Shown in pieces: positions 56,901-64,000 of a stretch of DNA of 64,000 nt. The DNA lies in NCBI RefSeq assembly GCF_004000805.1, contig NZ_BILY01000019.1:1-64000 (forward strand), in the 5' to 3' direction. This stretch comes from Paenibacillus glycanilyticus NBRC 16618 (lineage in GTDB: Bacteria; Bacillota; Bacilli; Paenibacillales; Paenibacillaceae). The notes under the pieces are model-generated. The model had not been told where the DNA came from, did not search any database, and saw only the letters and a list, made by a program, of their open reading frames with translations. A program made the position numbers and the translations under genes. Each line of letters begins with the position of its first letter. Positions within the stretch are counted from its first letter, which is position 1.

Positions 56901-57052
56901 AAGAATTGTCACATGCTCTTGGTGACAATTCTTACTTCGTAAGCATGTGCTTAAGAATTGCTACCACTTTTGTAGCAATTCTTACTTCGTAAGGATTTGC
57001 TTAAAGAATTGGCGCCTGCTTTTGGCGGCAATTCTTGCTTCGTAAGCCAAAA
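56901..57052 (-). repeat. Three tandem covarying hairpins in the glgB leader
   Basis: Hairpins at 56901-56933, 56953-56983 and 57004-57036 share outer arms AAGAATTG/CAATTCTT and repeat every 51-52 bp. The inner four pairs differ but compensate in copies 1 and 2 (TCAC/GTGA, CTAC/GTAG); the third has one mismatch. Each is followed by a small CTTACTTCGTAAG-type hairpin. On the minus strand the array lies in the 5' leader of glgB. It also covers most of the 312-bp divergent glgB-glgC gap. Confidence 0.8.
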
Positions 57053-57093
57053 AACACATTCCAGAATGTTTAATACCCGCTAATAGCTTTATA

Positions 57094-57107
57094 GAAACAG
57101 CTGTTTC
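57094..57107. promoter_or_regulatory. Perfect 14-bp palindrome between glgB and glgC
   Basis: GAAACAGCTGTTTC lies 88 bp upstream of the glgC start in the divergent gap. It may be an operator for a dimeric repressor acting on glgC or on both genes; no regulator gene is adjacent. Confidence 0.4.
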
Positions 57108-57194
57108 AAAGGCGGAAGCTCTGGTGTAAGCAGATGATACAAGGACACTTTCGATTATACCATCCTAATACGAGAAAGCTTGGAGGAATATAGA

Positions 57195-58430
57195 ATGACA
57201 CAGATGAATTGCATGGCGATGTTATTGGCAGGCGGCGAAGGCAAACGGCTTGCACCCCTTACGACGGCGCTGGCCAAACCGGTTGTCCCCTTCGGAGAAC
57301 AGTATCGGATGATTGATTTCCCGCTTAGCAACTGCATGAATTCGGGAATTCGACGGATTGGCGTGCTGACTCAATTTTGCGCGGACACCGTTCAACGTCA
57401 TATCGGCGGCGGAGAAGCATGGCTGAACGCCGTGCAGCCTAAGCATCTGGGTGAGATTGCTTTATTGCCCGCTTCCGAAGCTTCTCCAAACGGATACTAC
57501 GCAGGGACAGCTGATGCCATCTATTGCAATCTAAGCTATATGGAGCAGCATAATCCGGAGCATGTTCTCATTCTCTCCGGCGACCATATCTATCAAATGG
57601 ATTACCGACCGATGCTGGAGGCGCATGTCAAAAGCGGAGCAGCCGCTACGATTGCGGTCAAGCGCGTCCCGTGGCATGAAGCAAGCCGCTTTGGCATTTT
57701 GAATACGAACGAGGATTACAGCGTGGTTGAATTTGAGGAAAAACCCTCCCGTCCAAGAAGCAACCTTGCTTCCATGGGCATTTATATGTTCCGTACCGAC
57801 AAGCTGAAGGAGGTGCTGCTGAAAGATGCCGGCAATCCCGCTTCCAGCCATGACTTCGGCAAAGATGTCATTCCGATGCTGCTGCAGGATGGAGCAAGCC
57901 TGACGGCTTATCCTTATGAAGGCTACTGGCGCGATGTCGGCACGGTCGACAGCTTGTGGGAAGCGCATATGGAGCTGATTGACGGTACGCTAAGCCTGTC
58001 CGAGCCGCATTGGCCATTGTATGGCAGCAGCCAAAAACGCCAAAGCCCTATGCGTCCTGCTCTCCGAAACCTGTCTGCGCAGCGGGACAGCATTGTTCAT
58101 GACAATAGCCGGATGGAAGGTATTGCGCAGCGTTCCGTTATCAGCGACGGTGCCGATGTTGGCAAAGGCAGCCTGATATACGAGAGCATCATTATGCCGG
58201 GCGCAAGAATCGGACGGAATGTCCGTATTCATAAGGCCATTATCGGAGAAAACGCGGTTATCGAGGACGGCGCGGTTATTGGCGCTCCTCAAAGCGAGCA
58301 AGTCGCCGTTGTTGGCCCGGGCGAGAGAGTCGCTTCCGGACGCAAGACAGCCGTTTCCGCGAGCCGCGAGACTCTTGCCGCCCTGCTCGGCGGACGAGAG
58401 CTGTACAAAGATAATGCCATGAGTTATTAA
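57195..58430 (+). CDS. glgC: Glucose-1-phosphate adenylyltransferase
   Basis: This 411-residue enzyme makes ADP-glucose from ATP and glucose-1-phosphate, the first committed step of glycogen synthesis. It has the nucleotidyltransferase motif MLLAGGEGKRLAPLT, the catalytic region LILSGDHIYQMDY, the sugar-binding VEFEEKPSRP, and a C-terminal left-handed beta-helix (about 290-380). GGAGG precedes the start at 57195. It is divergent from glgB-glgA; no glgD or glgP lies in this window. Confidence 0.94.
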   Translation: MTQMNCMAMLLAGGEGKRLAPLTTALAKPVVPFGEQYRMIDFPLSNCMNSGIRRIGVLTQFCADTVQRHIGGGEAWLNAVQPKHLGEIALLPASEASPNGYYAGTADAIYCNLSYMEQHNPEHVLILSGDHIYQMDYRPMLEAHVKSGAAATIAVKRVPWHEASRFGILNTNEDYSVVEFEEKPSRPRSNLASMGIYMFRTDKLKEVLLKDAGNPASSHDFGKDVIPMLLQDGASLTAYPYEGYWRDVGTVDSLWEAHMELIDGTLSLSEPHWPLYGSSQKRQSPMRPALRNLSAQRDSIVHDNSRMEGIAQRSVISDGADVGKGSLIYESIIMPGARIGRNVRIHKAIIGENAVIEDGAVIGAPQSEQVAVVGPGERVASGRKTAVSASRETLAALLGGRELYKDNAMSY

Positions 58431-58454
58431 TCCGGCGAATGCCGACGCAGCAAA

Positions 58455-58485
58455 AAAAAGACCTTGGGAGTCCCAAGGTCTTTTT
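58455..58485. terminator. Terminator between glgC and tatC
   Basis: AAAAAGACCTTGGGA and its exact complement around a single G form a perfect 15-bp inverted repeat with A/T runs at both ends. It serves two convergent operons. Confidence 0.88.
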
Positions 58486-58499
58486 GGCTTAACGCAGGG

Positions 58500-59312
58500 T
58501 TATTGCCCCGCTGCCCACTCTGCTTCGCGTTTCTCGGCAGCAGCAAGCTGTTTCTTGTATACCGTTCCGGACAGCAGCACGCTTATCTCATACAGAATAA
58601 TAAGGGGGATCGCAACCAGGCTGTCGGATACGAAGTCCGGCGGCGTCACAACGACACCGATAAAAATCATAAGGAAATAAGCAATCCGTCTCATCTTGCG
58701 TAGCCTTACCGGGTTAAGAATCCGGATGGCCGTCAGGAACATAATAACAAGCGGCAGCTCGAACAAGAGTGAAATCGGTATCAAAATATTAAACATAAAG
58801 GAGAAGTACTGCGTAATCCCAATCGTTTCTTCCAGATTAAGATTCGCCGATACTTTTCGCGTGAAATGAAAGGCCAGCGGGAACACGACAAAATATGAAA
58901 AAGATAGGCCAACCAGGAACATAATGAGCGCAAACGGTATGTATTTAATGGTTGCCCGTTGTTCATTCGGCTTAAGCGCAGGCTTCACAAAGGCCCACAG
59001 CTGATAGGCTGTAAACGGAATAGCCAGCAATAGGGCAATAACAAAGGCAAATTTCATATAAATGCCGATGCCGTCCCACAAGGAGAACGCATGCAGCTGC
59101 AAGCCTTTAGCCGGCTCTTGCTCCATCAGGAAGTTATAGGCCGGTTCGGCTATAACGAGTCCGATAATAAGGCCTAGTACGATAACAATCAGCATATAAA
59201 TAATCCGCTTCCGCAGCTCGCCAAGATGCTCGAATAGCGGCATCAAGCCTTCTTCGCGAATCCGGGCCCGGTCGAAGCTCTGTCCGGAAGCCTTGTCTTG
59301 TGATGTACTCAT
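58500..59312 (-). CDS. tatC: Sec-independent protein translocase TatC
   Basis: This 270-residue six-helix membrane protein recognises twin-arginine signal peptides. It carries the N-terminal family motif HLGELRKR (about 29-36), FVKPALKPNE in the first cytoplasmic loop and the late TPPDFVSDSLVAIPL. It follows tatA by 37 bp and ends the operon at a strong terminator. Confidence 0.95.
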   Translation of the reverse strand: MSTSQDKASGQSFDRARIREEGLMPLFEHLGELRKRIIYMLIVIVLGLIIGLVIAEPAYNFLMEQEPAKGLQLHAFSLWDGIGIYMKFAFVIALLLAIPFTAYQLWAFVKPALKPNEQRATIKYIPFALIMFLVGLSFSYFVVFPLAFHFTRKVSANLNLEETIGITQYFSFMFNILIPISLLFELPLVIMFLTAIRILNPVRLRKMRRIAYFLMIFIGVVVTPPDFVSDSLVAIPLIILYEISVLLSGTVYKKQLAAAEKREAEWAAGQ

Positions 59313-59349
59313 CTTTATAGCCCCCTTTCAGCAAAAAAGCGGGCCCGGT

Positions 59350-59571
59350 TTAGTCCGGAAGCCGCTTATTATCCACTTCGATATTTTCCGTACGGTTCAC
59401 TTCAACCCGTTTGTTGTCTTTCTCGTCATCCATCATATCTCTTGCGCCTGCTTTAAACTCCTTCAGCGTGCGCCCGAATGCGCGTCCCAGCTCAGGCAGC
59501 TTGTTTGGTCCAAACAACAGCAAAGCGACAATTGCGAGCAAAATAAATCCCGTTGCGCCAATTCCAGACAT
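59350..59571 (-). CDS. tatA: Sec-independent protein translocase TatA
   Basis: This 73-residue protein has one N-terminal membrane helix (about 5-20), the hinge FGPNKLPELGRAFGRTLKEFK and a charged tail, typical of pore-forming TatA. The ribosome site is GGAGGAAG. It lies between the MoeA-like gene and tatC in one operon. Many Tat substrates in bacteria are cofactor proteins, including molybdoenzymes. Confidence 0.93.
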   Translation of the reverse strand: MSGIGATGFILLAIVALLLFGPNKLPELGRAFGRTLKEFKAGARDMMDDEKDNKRVEVNRTENIEVDNKRLPD

Positions 59572-59612
59572 CCTCGATCTTCCTCCTCATCGTTATACGC
59601 TTATGTACTACA

Positions 59613-60632
59613 CTAACCGTTGTTCAAACCGCCATATCCCATACGGACAATGTCTTCTCTCACGATAGTCTGACCAGCTAATATACGAGGCAGCAGTACA
59701 TCGAAGGAAGTATACGGATCATGCATGACGCAGCCCGGCAATCCCATAATCGGCACGCCGTTCAAATAACCCATAAGCAGCATCGAGCCCGGCAGCATTG
59801 GCGTGCCGTAGCTGACAATATCCGCTCCGGACGCTTTTATCGCGCCTGGTGTCCGGTCATCAGGATCAACCGACATTCCGCCGGTCACTAGTATCATATC
59901 ATAACGTTGCTCTAGCAAATAGTGTATTTCCTTGACAATTATTTGTCGGTCATCCGGCGCGAAACGCTGCTCGGCTACTTCCGAGCCAAACGCTTCCAGC
60001 TTGGAACGGACGGCCGGACCAAATTTATCCTGAATGCGTCCGGAAAATACTTCGCCGCCGGTTGTCAGAAGTCCCGCGCGCAGCTTGCGGAAAGGAACGA
60101 CCCGAAGAGGAGCCTCCCCTTCATTGGCCGCCCTATATTCCGCAGCCAGTCTTTCCACCTCTTCAACCTTTGCTTTAGGCACGGTAAGAGGAATGGCTCT
60201 GGTAGCAGCGAGCGCCCGGCCTTCTTGTACGACGCTGTTCGTCTTCACCGTCGCCAAGGCAACCTCTCCAAGCTCATTAATCGCTTCCACGAGAATCTGG
60301 TCTACTAATGCAAGACCTTGCATTGCAGCCTTCAAGCTGACCTTGCCCTCATGCGGATCGGACAGCGCAATTCCTTCTCCGGCAAGCGCCATCGCCATCC
60401 GGATGGCCGCATCATCCTCATGCAGCTCGCTCTCGCCCAGCTCCATAATATAAATATGCTCTTTGCCGATATCCAGCAGGCTTGGAATATCCGCTTCCGT
60501 AATGACATGACCTTTTTTGAACAAACGTCCTTTGAACTGTCCGGGTATAATCTGCGTAAGATCATGGGCAAGCCGGAGACCAACCGCTTCCCGAACCGGA
60601 ACTTCCTTCAGTATCGTATCCGATCCGCTCAT
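59613..60632 (-). CDS. MoeA-like molybdopterin-binding protein
   Basis: This 339-residue protein has a C-terminal MoCF_biosynth fold (about 170-325; TTGGEVFSGRI, ILVTGGMSVDPDDRTPGAI, LPGCVMHDPYTSFDV), shared by MoeA and MogA-like proteins that insert molybdenum into molybdopterin. The N-terminal part (HDLTQIIPGQFKGRLFKKGHVI) is MoeA-like but lacks most of the MoeA domains, and the protein is shorter than standard MoeA (about 400-430). It overlaps moaB by 4 bp. Confidence 0.82.
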   Translation of the reverse strand: MSGSDTILKEVPVREAVGLRLAHDLTQIIPGQFKGRLFKKGHVITEADIPSLLDIGKEHIYIMELGESELHEDDAAIRMAMALAGEGIALSDPHEGKVSLKAAMQGLALVDQILVEAINELGEVALATVKTNSVVQEGRALAATRAIPLTVPKAKVEEVERLAAEYRAANEGEAPLRVVPFRKLRAGLLTTGGEVFSGRIQDKFGPAVRSKLEAFGSEVAEQRFAPDDRQIIVKEIHYLLEQRYDMILVTGGMSVDPDDRTPGAIKASGADIVSYGTPMLPGSMLLMGYLNGVPIMGLPGCVMHDPYTSFDVLLPRILAGQTIVREDIVRMGYGGLNNG

Positions 60633-61120
60633 TCGTGATCTCCATGCGTGCCGGTGACGATCTCCAAGGCATGCGGCAGCTGATCCATAATCGCCATCAG
60701 GCTCTCATGGACGCCTTTTGGGCTGCCGGGCAGATTAATAATCAGAGCTTGTCCGCGAATGCCGCATACCCCGCGGGAGAGCATTGCGCGGCGGGTCTTC
60801 TGCAAGGCGCCCATCCGCATGGCTTCCGAAATACCGGGTACGAGGCGGTCAACCACCTTAAGCGTTGCTTCAGGCGTTACATCCCTTTGCGCCAGACCAG
60901 TTCCGCCCGTCGTTAAGACCAGATCCGCTTGATAATATTCGGTCATCTCGATCATGGCCGCGATAATCTCGTCTTGCTCGTCGGGCACGATCCGGTAATC
61001 GACAATCTCTCCGCCCAGTTCTTCCTCTACCAGCTCGCGAATAACCTGTGCGCTAGTATCTTCGCGTTCACCGCGCGAGCCTTTGTCACTTGCCGTCAAT
61101 ATCGCTACTTTCCACCGCAT
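60629..61120 (-). CDS. moaB: Molybdenum cofactor biosynthesis protein MoaB/MogA
   Basis: This 163-residue protein adenylates molybdopterin before metal insertion. Motifs are ILTASDKGSRGEREDTSAQ (8-26), LVLTTGGTGLAQRDVTPEAT (87-106) and NLPGSPKGVHESL (149-161). GGGAGG precedes the ATG. It lies 37 bp after moaC and overlaps the next gene by 4 bp. Confidence 0.92.
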   Translation of the reverse strand: MRWKVAILTASDKGSRGEREDTSAQVIRELVEEELGGEIVDYRIVPDEQDEIIAAMIEMTEYYQADLVLTTGGTGLAQRDVTPEATLKVVDRLVPGISEAMRMGALQKTRRAMLSRGVCGIRGQALIINLPGSPKGVHESLMAIMDQLPHALEIVTGTHGDHE

Positions 61121-61157
61121 CTATTATTCCTCCCATCCCTTATCCGCTCATGGGTTG

Positions 61158-61625
61158 TCAAATCCGATAGTCTCCGTTTTTGCCCCCTGTTTTCTCAATC
61201 AGGTACGTGGGACCGATGACCATATCCTTCTGCAGCGCCTTGCACATATCGTACACGGTAAGCGCGGCGGCAGAGACAGCTGTTAAAGCTTCCATCTCTA
61301 CGCCTGTCTTGCCGGTTGTCTTGACCGTTGCTTCAATATACAGCTCATCTTGTCCGTTATCCCCGAAGGTAACATTTACGCCCGTAAGCGGAAGCGGATG
61401 GCACATCGGAATCCAATCCGATGTTTTCTTCGCGGCCATAATCGCAGCTACCTGCGACACGGCAAGCACATCCCCTTTGCCGATGCTGCCTTCCTTAATG
61501 CGGGCCAGCGTACCCGGGTTCATCTTCACCTGCGTACGCGCGGTTGCCGTTCTCGCCGTTACTTCCTTATCGCTGACGTCAACCATCCGCGCCCGTCCTT
61601 GCTCGTTAAAATGCGTCAGTTCCAT
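61158..61625 (-). CDS. moaC: Cyclic pyranopterin monophosphate synthase MoaC
   Basis: This 155-residue enzyme forms cyclic pyranopterin monophosphate in molybdenum cofactor synthesis. Motifs are [16 protein letters not shown] (15-30), [14 protein letters not shown] and [22 protein letters not shown]. Its ATG overlaps the preceding stop codon (TAATG), so translation is coupled to the cyclo-ligase gene. Confidence 0.94.
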   Translation of the reverse strand: MELTHFNEQGRARMVDVSDKEVTARTATARTQVKMNPGTLARIKEGSIGKGDVLAVSQVAAIMAAKKTSDWIPMCHPLPLTGVNVTFGDNGQDELYIEATVKTTGKTGVEMEALTAVSAAALTVYDMCKALQKDMVIGPTYLIEKTGGKNGDYRI

Positions 61626-62239
61626 TAGCGTTCACTCCAAACTCTTGCTGAAAGCTCCGTTACAATACCGTCCATTCGCCTGTCATGGGCTTGCATTGGA
61701 ATATCGTCCACCAGCTGATCTTCGAACGCGATGCCAAGCCACGTTACATCCGCCTGCTCGCGAGCCAGCCGCTCGGCAAAACGGTCATAATATCCGCCGC
61801 CGTAGCCGAGACGCCCGCCTTTTGGATCGAAAGCGATCCCCGGCGTAACGACAAGACCTGGAACGTAGGTATCCGGCAGCGCCGGACACTTATCCGGGTC
61901 GGGCTCCAGAATACCGTAGGCTCCTGCCTTAAGACCGCTCCAATTGCTTAGTTTATGCAAAGTCATTGACCGGTCCGCCGGATAACATTTCGGAACAACA
62001 ACCTCCGCTCCCGTCTTCCAGCCCCACTCAATCAATGAACGGGTATTCAGTTCGGAACGGAATGGCACATAACACAGAAAGCTTGTCACTCCGCGATCCA
62101 TCATCCAATTCGCTAAATACCGGCATGCCGCCTCCGACCGGATGATACGCTCTTCAAGGGGAATGCCGTCACGCAGCTTTGTGATAGCCTTACGCAGCGC
62201 CGCTTTGTCCAGCGGCATCCCGTTTGATTGTTCATTCAT
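61625..62239 (-). CDS. 5-formyltetrahydrofolate cyclo-ligase
   Basis: This 204-residue ATP-dependent enzyme converts 5-formyl-THF to 5,10-methenyl-THF. It shows the N-terminal [12 protein letters not shown], the substrate/ATP region FVPK-like VVVPKCYP, and the C-terminal signature [17 protein letters not shown]. The start at 62239 has GGGGAACG upstream; an earlier ATG at 62263 lacks a site. It is the first gene of the moaC-moaB-moeA-tat run. Confidence 0.92.
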   Translation of the reverse strand: MNEQSNGMPLDKAALRKAITKLRDGIPLEERIIRSEAACRYLANWMMDRGVTSFLCYVPFRSELNTRSLIEWGWKTGAEVVVPKCYPADRSMTLHKLSNWSGLKAGAYGILEPDPDKCPALPDTYVPGLVVTPGIAFDPKGGRLGYGGGYYDRFAERLAREQADVTWLGIAFEDQLVDDIPMQAHDRRMDGIVTELSARVWSER

Positions 62240-62376
62240 CGTTCCCCGGCTCAGCCTTCCCATACATGCTTTTTGTTTAATTGTAGTTTACCATTGTTAT
62301 GCAACTTTCGCCAATGGCGACTGGTAATATATAATGGAACGGAAAAGCCTGTCATTATTTGTTGGAGGTATTATTC

Positions 62377-64000
62377 ATGCTGCTTCAATTATCCAATATC
62401 AGTAAAAATTATGGCATAGACGTCATCTTATCCGATATATCGATGCAAGTCCTGGAACGCGAACGGGTAGGACTTGTAGGCGTAAACGGCGCGGGCAAAT
62501 CGACACTGCTCAAAATTATCGCGGGCGAGCTCTCCTACGACTCCGGTGCCATTCATAAAGCCAAGGAAACACGGATCGGCTATCTGGCCCAGAACAGCGG
62601 TCTTCAATCGAACCGCACGATCATTGAGGAAATGCGCGCCGTATTCTCCCATCTGATCGAAGCTGAACAAGAGCTTCGCGAGCTGGAGCAGCAAATCGCT
62701 GACCCGGCTCTTCACGACAATCCCAAGCGTTACGAGGATGTCCTCGACCGTTATTCCCGCAAGTCCGACTGGTTCCGCGAGCAGGGCGGCTTCGAGATCA
62801 ACACCCGCATTAACAGCGTCCTTCACGGGATGGGGTTCGGAAGCTTCCCGCCTGACACGCTGATCAGCACTTTAAGCGGCGGTCAGAAGACCCGTCTTGC
62901 GCTTGCCCGCATTCTGCTGCAGGCACCGGATCTGCTCATGCTCGACGAGCCTACCAACTATCTGGACATTCCTACGCTGACCTGGCTCGAGGGTTATCTC
63001 CGAGGCTATTCCGGCGCCATTCTGGTCGTCTCCCATGACCGTTACTTCCTCGATGCCCTTGTTACGACCATCGTAGAGATCGAACGGCATGCCGCCAGAC
63101 GCTACACGGGCAACTACAGCCGGTACATAGACCTGAAGGCTGCCGAATACGAGGCCGACATGAAGCAATACGAGAAGCAGCAGGAAGAAATCGCCAAGAT
63201 GGAGCAGTTCATTCAGCGCAATATCGTCCGCGCTTCCACAACCAAGCGTGCTCAAAGCCGACGTAAAGCGCTCGATAAAATGGATGTGCTCGACAAGCCG
63301 CTTGGCGACTTGAAGAAAGCCCGTTTTACGTTCGAGATCGAGCGCCAGACGGGCAAAGACGTATTGGATGTCGCCGACCTGTCCGTCAAGTTTCCGGAGA
63401 AGGACATCCAGCTGTTCCAGCACGTATCCTTCAAGCTGTCCCGCAGCGAAACGGTTGCCCTCATCGGACCAAACGGGATTGGCAAGTCAACGCTGCTAAA
63501 AGTATTGGTCGGACAAAGACAGCCGCAGACCGGCATTGTCCGTTGGGGCTCTAACGTCAAGCTTGGGTACTATGACCAGGAGCAGACCGGGCTAACACCG
63601 TCCAATACGGTGCTAGAGGAAGTATGGGGCACATACCCGCATATGGAGGAAGCCCGCGTGCGTACCGTGCTTGGCAACTTCCTGTTCAGCGGCGAGGATG
63701 TCCTAAAGCGCATTTCCTCCCTCAGCGGCGGGGAAAAAGCGCGCGTCTCGCTTGCCAAGCTGATGCTGGAGCAGGCAAACGTCCTCATTCTGGACGAACC
63801 TACCAACCATCTGGACCTGTTCAGCAAAGAGGTGCTTGAGTCCGCCTTGCTCGATTACGAGGGAACCTTGCTCTTTATCTCCCATGACCGTTATTTCCTT
63901 AACAAAATGGCGGAACGTATCGTCGAACTGACTCCGACAGGAACCGAGCATTTCCTAGGAAATTATGATGACATGATCGAGAAGAAAGCCGAGCTGGAAG
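62377..64000 (+). CDS. ABC-F family ATPase (YdiF-like), cut by the window edge
   Basis: At least 541 residues are visible: two ABC ATPase domains, each with Walker A (GVNGAGKST and GPNGIGKST), signature (LSGGQKTR and LSGGEKAR) and Walker B (LLMLDEPTNYLD and VLILDEPTNHLD), joined by a charged linker with NIVRASTTKRAQSRRKAL. There are no membrane segments. ABC-F proteins act on ribosomes, in translation control or antibiotic resistance; the overall pattern fits the housekeeping YdiF/Uup-like branch. GGAGG precedes the ATG. The C-terminus lies beyond position 64000. Confidence 0.93.
   Translation, partial: MLLQLSNISKNYGIDVILSDISMQVLERERVGLVGVNGAGKSTLLKIIAGELSYDSGAIHKAKETRIGYLAQNSGLQSNRTIIEEMRAVFSHLIEAEQELRELEQQIADPALHDNPKRYEDVLDRYSRKSDWFREQGGFEINTRINSVLHGMGFGSFPPDTLISTLSGGQKTRLALARILLQAPDLLMLDEPTNYLDIPTLTWLEGYLRGYSGAILVVSHDRYFLDALVTTIVEIERHAARRYTGNYSRYIDLKAAEYEADMKQYEKQQEEIAKMEQFIQRNIVRASTTKRAQSRRKALDKMDVLDKPLGDLKKARFTFEIERQTGKDVLDVADLSVKFPEKDIQLFQHVSFKLSRSETVALIGPNGIGKSTLLKVLVGQRQPQTGIVRWGSNVKLGYYDQEQTGLTPSNTVLEEVWGTYPHMEEARVRTVLGNFLFSGEDVLKRISSLSGGEKARVSLAKLMLEQANVLILDEPTNHLDLFSKEVLESALLDYEGTLLFISHDRYFLNKMAERIVELTPTGTEHFLGNYDDMIEKKAELE

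Noticed and set aside
56901..57052. CRISPR-like array in the glgB leader
   Set aside because: The three repeats are palindromic hairpins that touch each other apart from short tails. There are no unique spacers of constant length and no cas genes.

Overview
The window looks like a chromosomal segment of a Paenibacillus-type firmicute. The evidence is the mix of strong AGGAGG ribosome binding sites, a CIRCE-controlled groES-groEL operon, a guanine riboswitch before xpt-pbuX, a tiny YjcZ-type protein, ABC importers without their own ATPase, and membrane-bound AraC-type sensor-regulators. No tRNA, rRNA, transposase, phage gene or CRISPR array was seen. All assignments rest on reading the sequence and on family knowledge; no database search was run.

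Layout. 1-12.8 kb holds housekeeping and stress genes: YjcZ-like peptide, free-methionine sulfoxide reductase, CAP-domain protein, alkaline phosphatase behind a Pho-box-like promoter, a polar amino-acid ABC importer, a coiled-coil protein, xpt-pbuX, a DinB-like protein, groES-groEL, and an ABC-2 permease/TetR pair with two tandem operator palindromes.

12.8-50.4 kb is one large carbohydrate-use locus, a Gram-positive counterpart of a polysaccharide utilisation locus. It encodes two secreted alginate-lyase-fold proteins (one broken, one 2055 residues long), two GH43-type enzymes, GH28-, GH88-, GH29-, GH95- and GH127-type enzymes, two permease pairs, three solute-binding proteins, two membrane-spanning AraC sensors and two soluble AraC regulators. 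The set points to a uronic-acid-containing glycan decorated with fucose (or L-galactose) and arabinose/xylose. Secreted lyases would cut the backbone, importers would take up oligosaccharides, and cytoplasmic hydrolases would trim them, with GH88 removing the unsaturated uronate left by the lyases. CcpA (cre) sites and local sensors suggest control by preferred sugar and by substrate.

50.4-58.5 kb holds a 24-codon hydrophobic small ORF, a short-chain dehydrogenase, a GH13 neopullulanase-type enzyme and glycogen genes (glgA and glgB on the minus strand, glgC divergent on the plus strand). The glgB-glgC gap carries three tandem hairpins with compensating base changes. 58.5-62.2 kb is a compact run of 5-formyl-THF cyclo-ligase, moaC, moaB, a MoeA-like gene, tatA and tatC. 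An ABC-F ATPase runs off the right edge.

Most unexpected signals: (1) a 284-bp deletion between near-identical LamG-coding repeats that frameshifts one lyase gene; (2) a 131-bp non-coding element duplicated in front of two operons of the carbohydrate locus; (3) a 29-nt leader block before a binding-protein gene and the giant lyase, with a swapped tetraloop on a conserved stem; (4) a possible leader peptide coupled to the giant lyase by an ATGA overlap; (5) the hairpin array in front of glgB.
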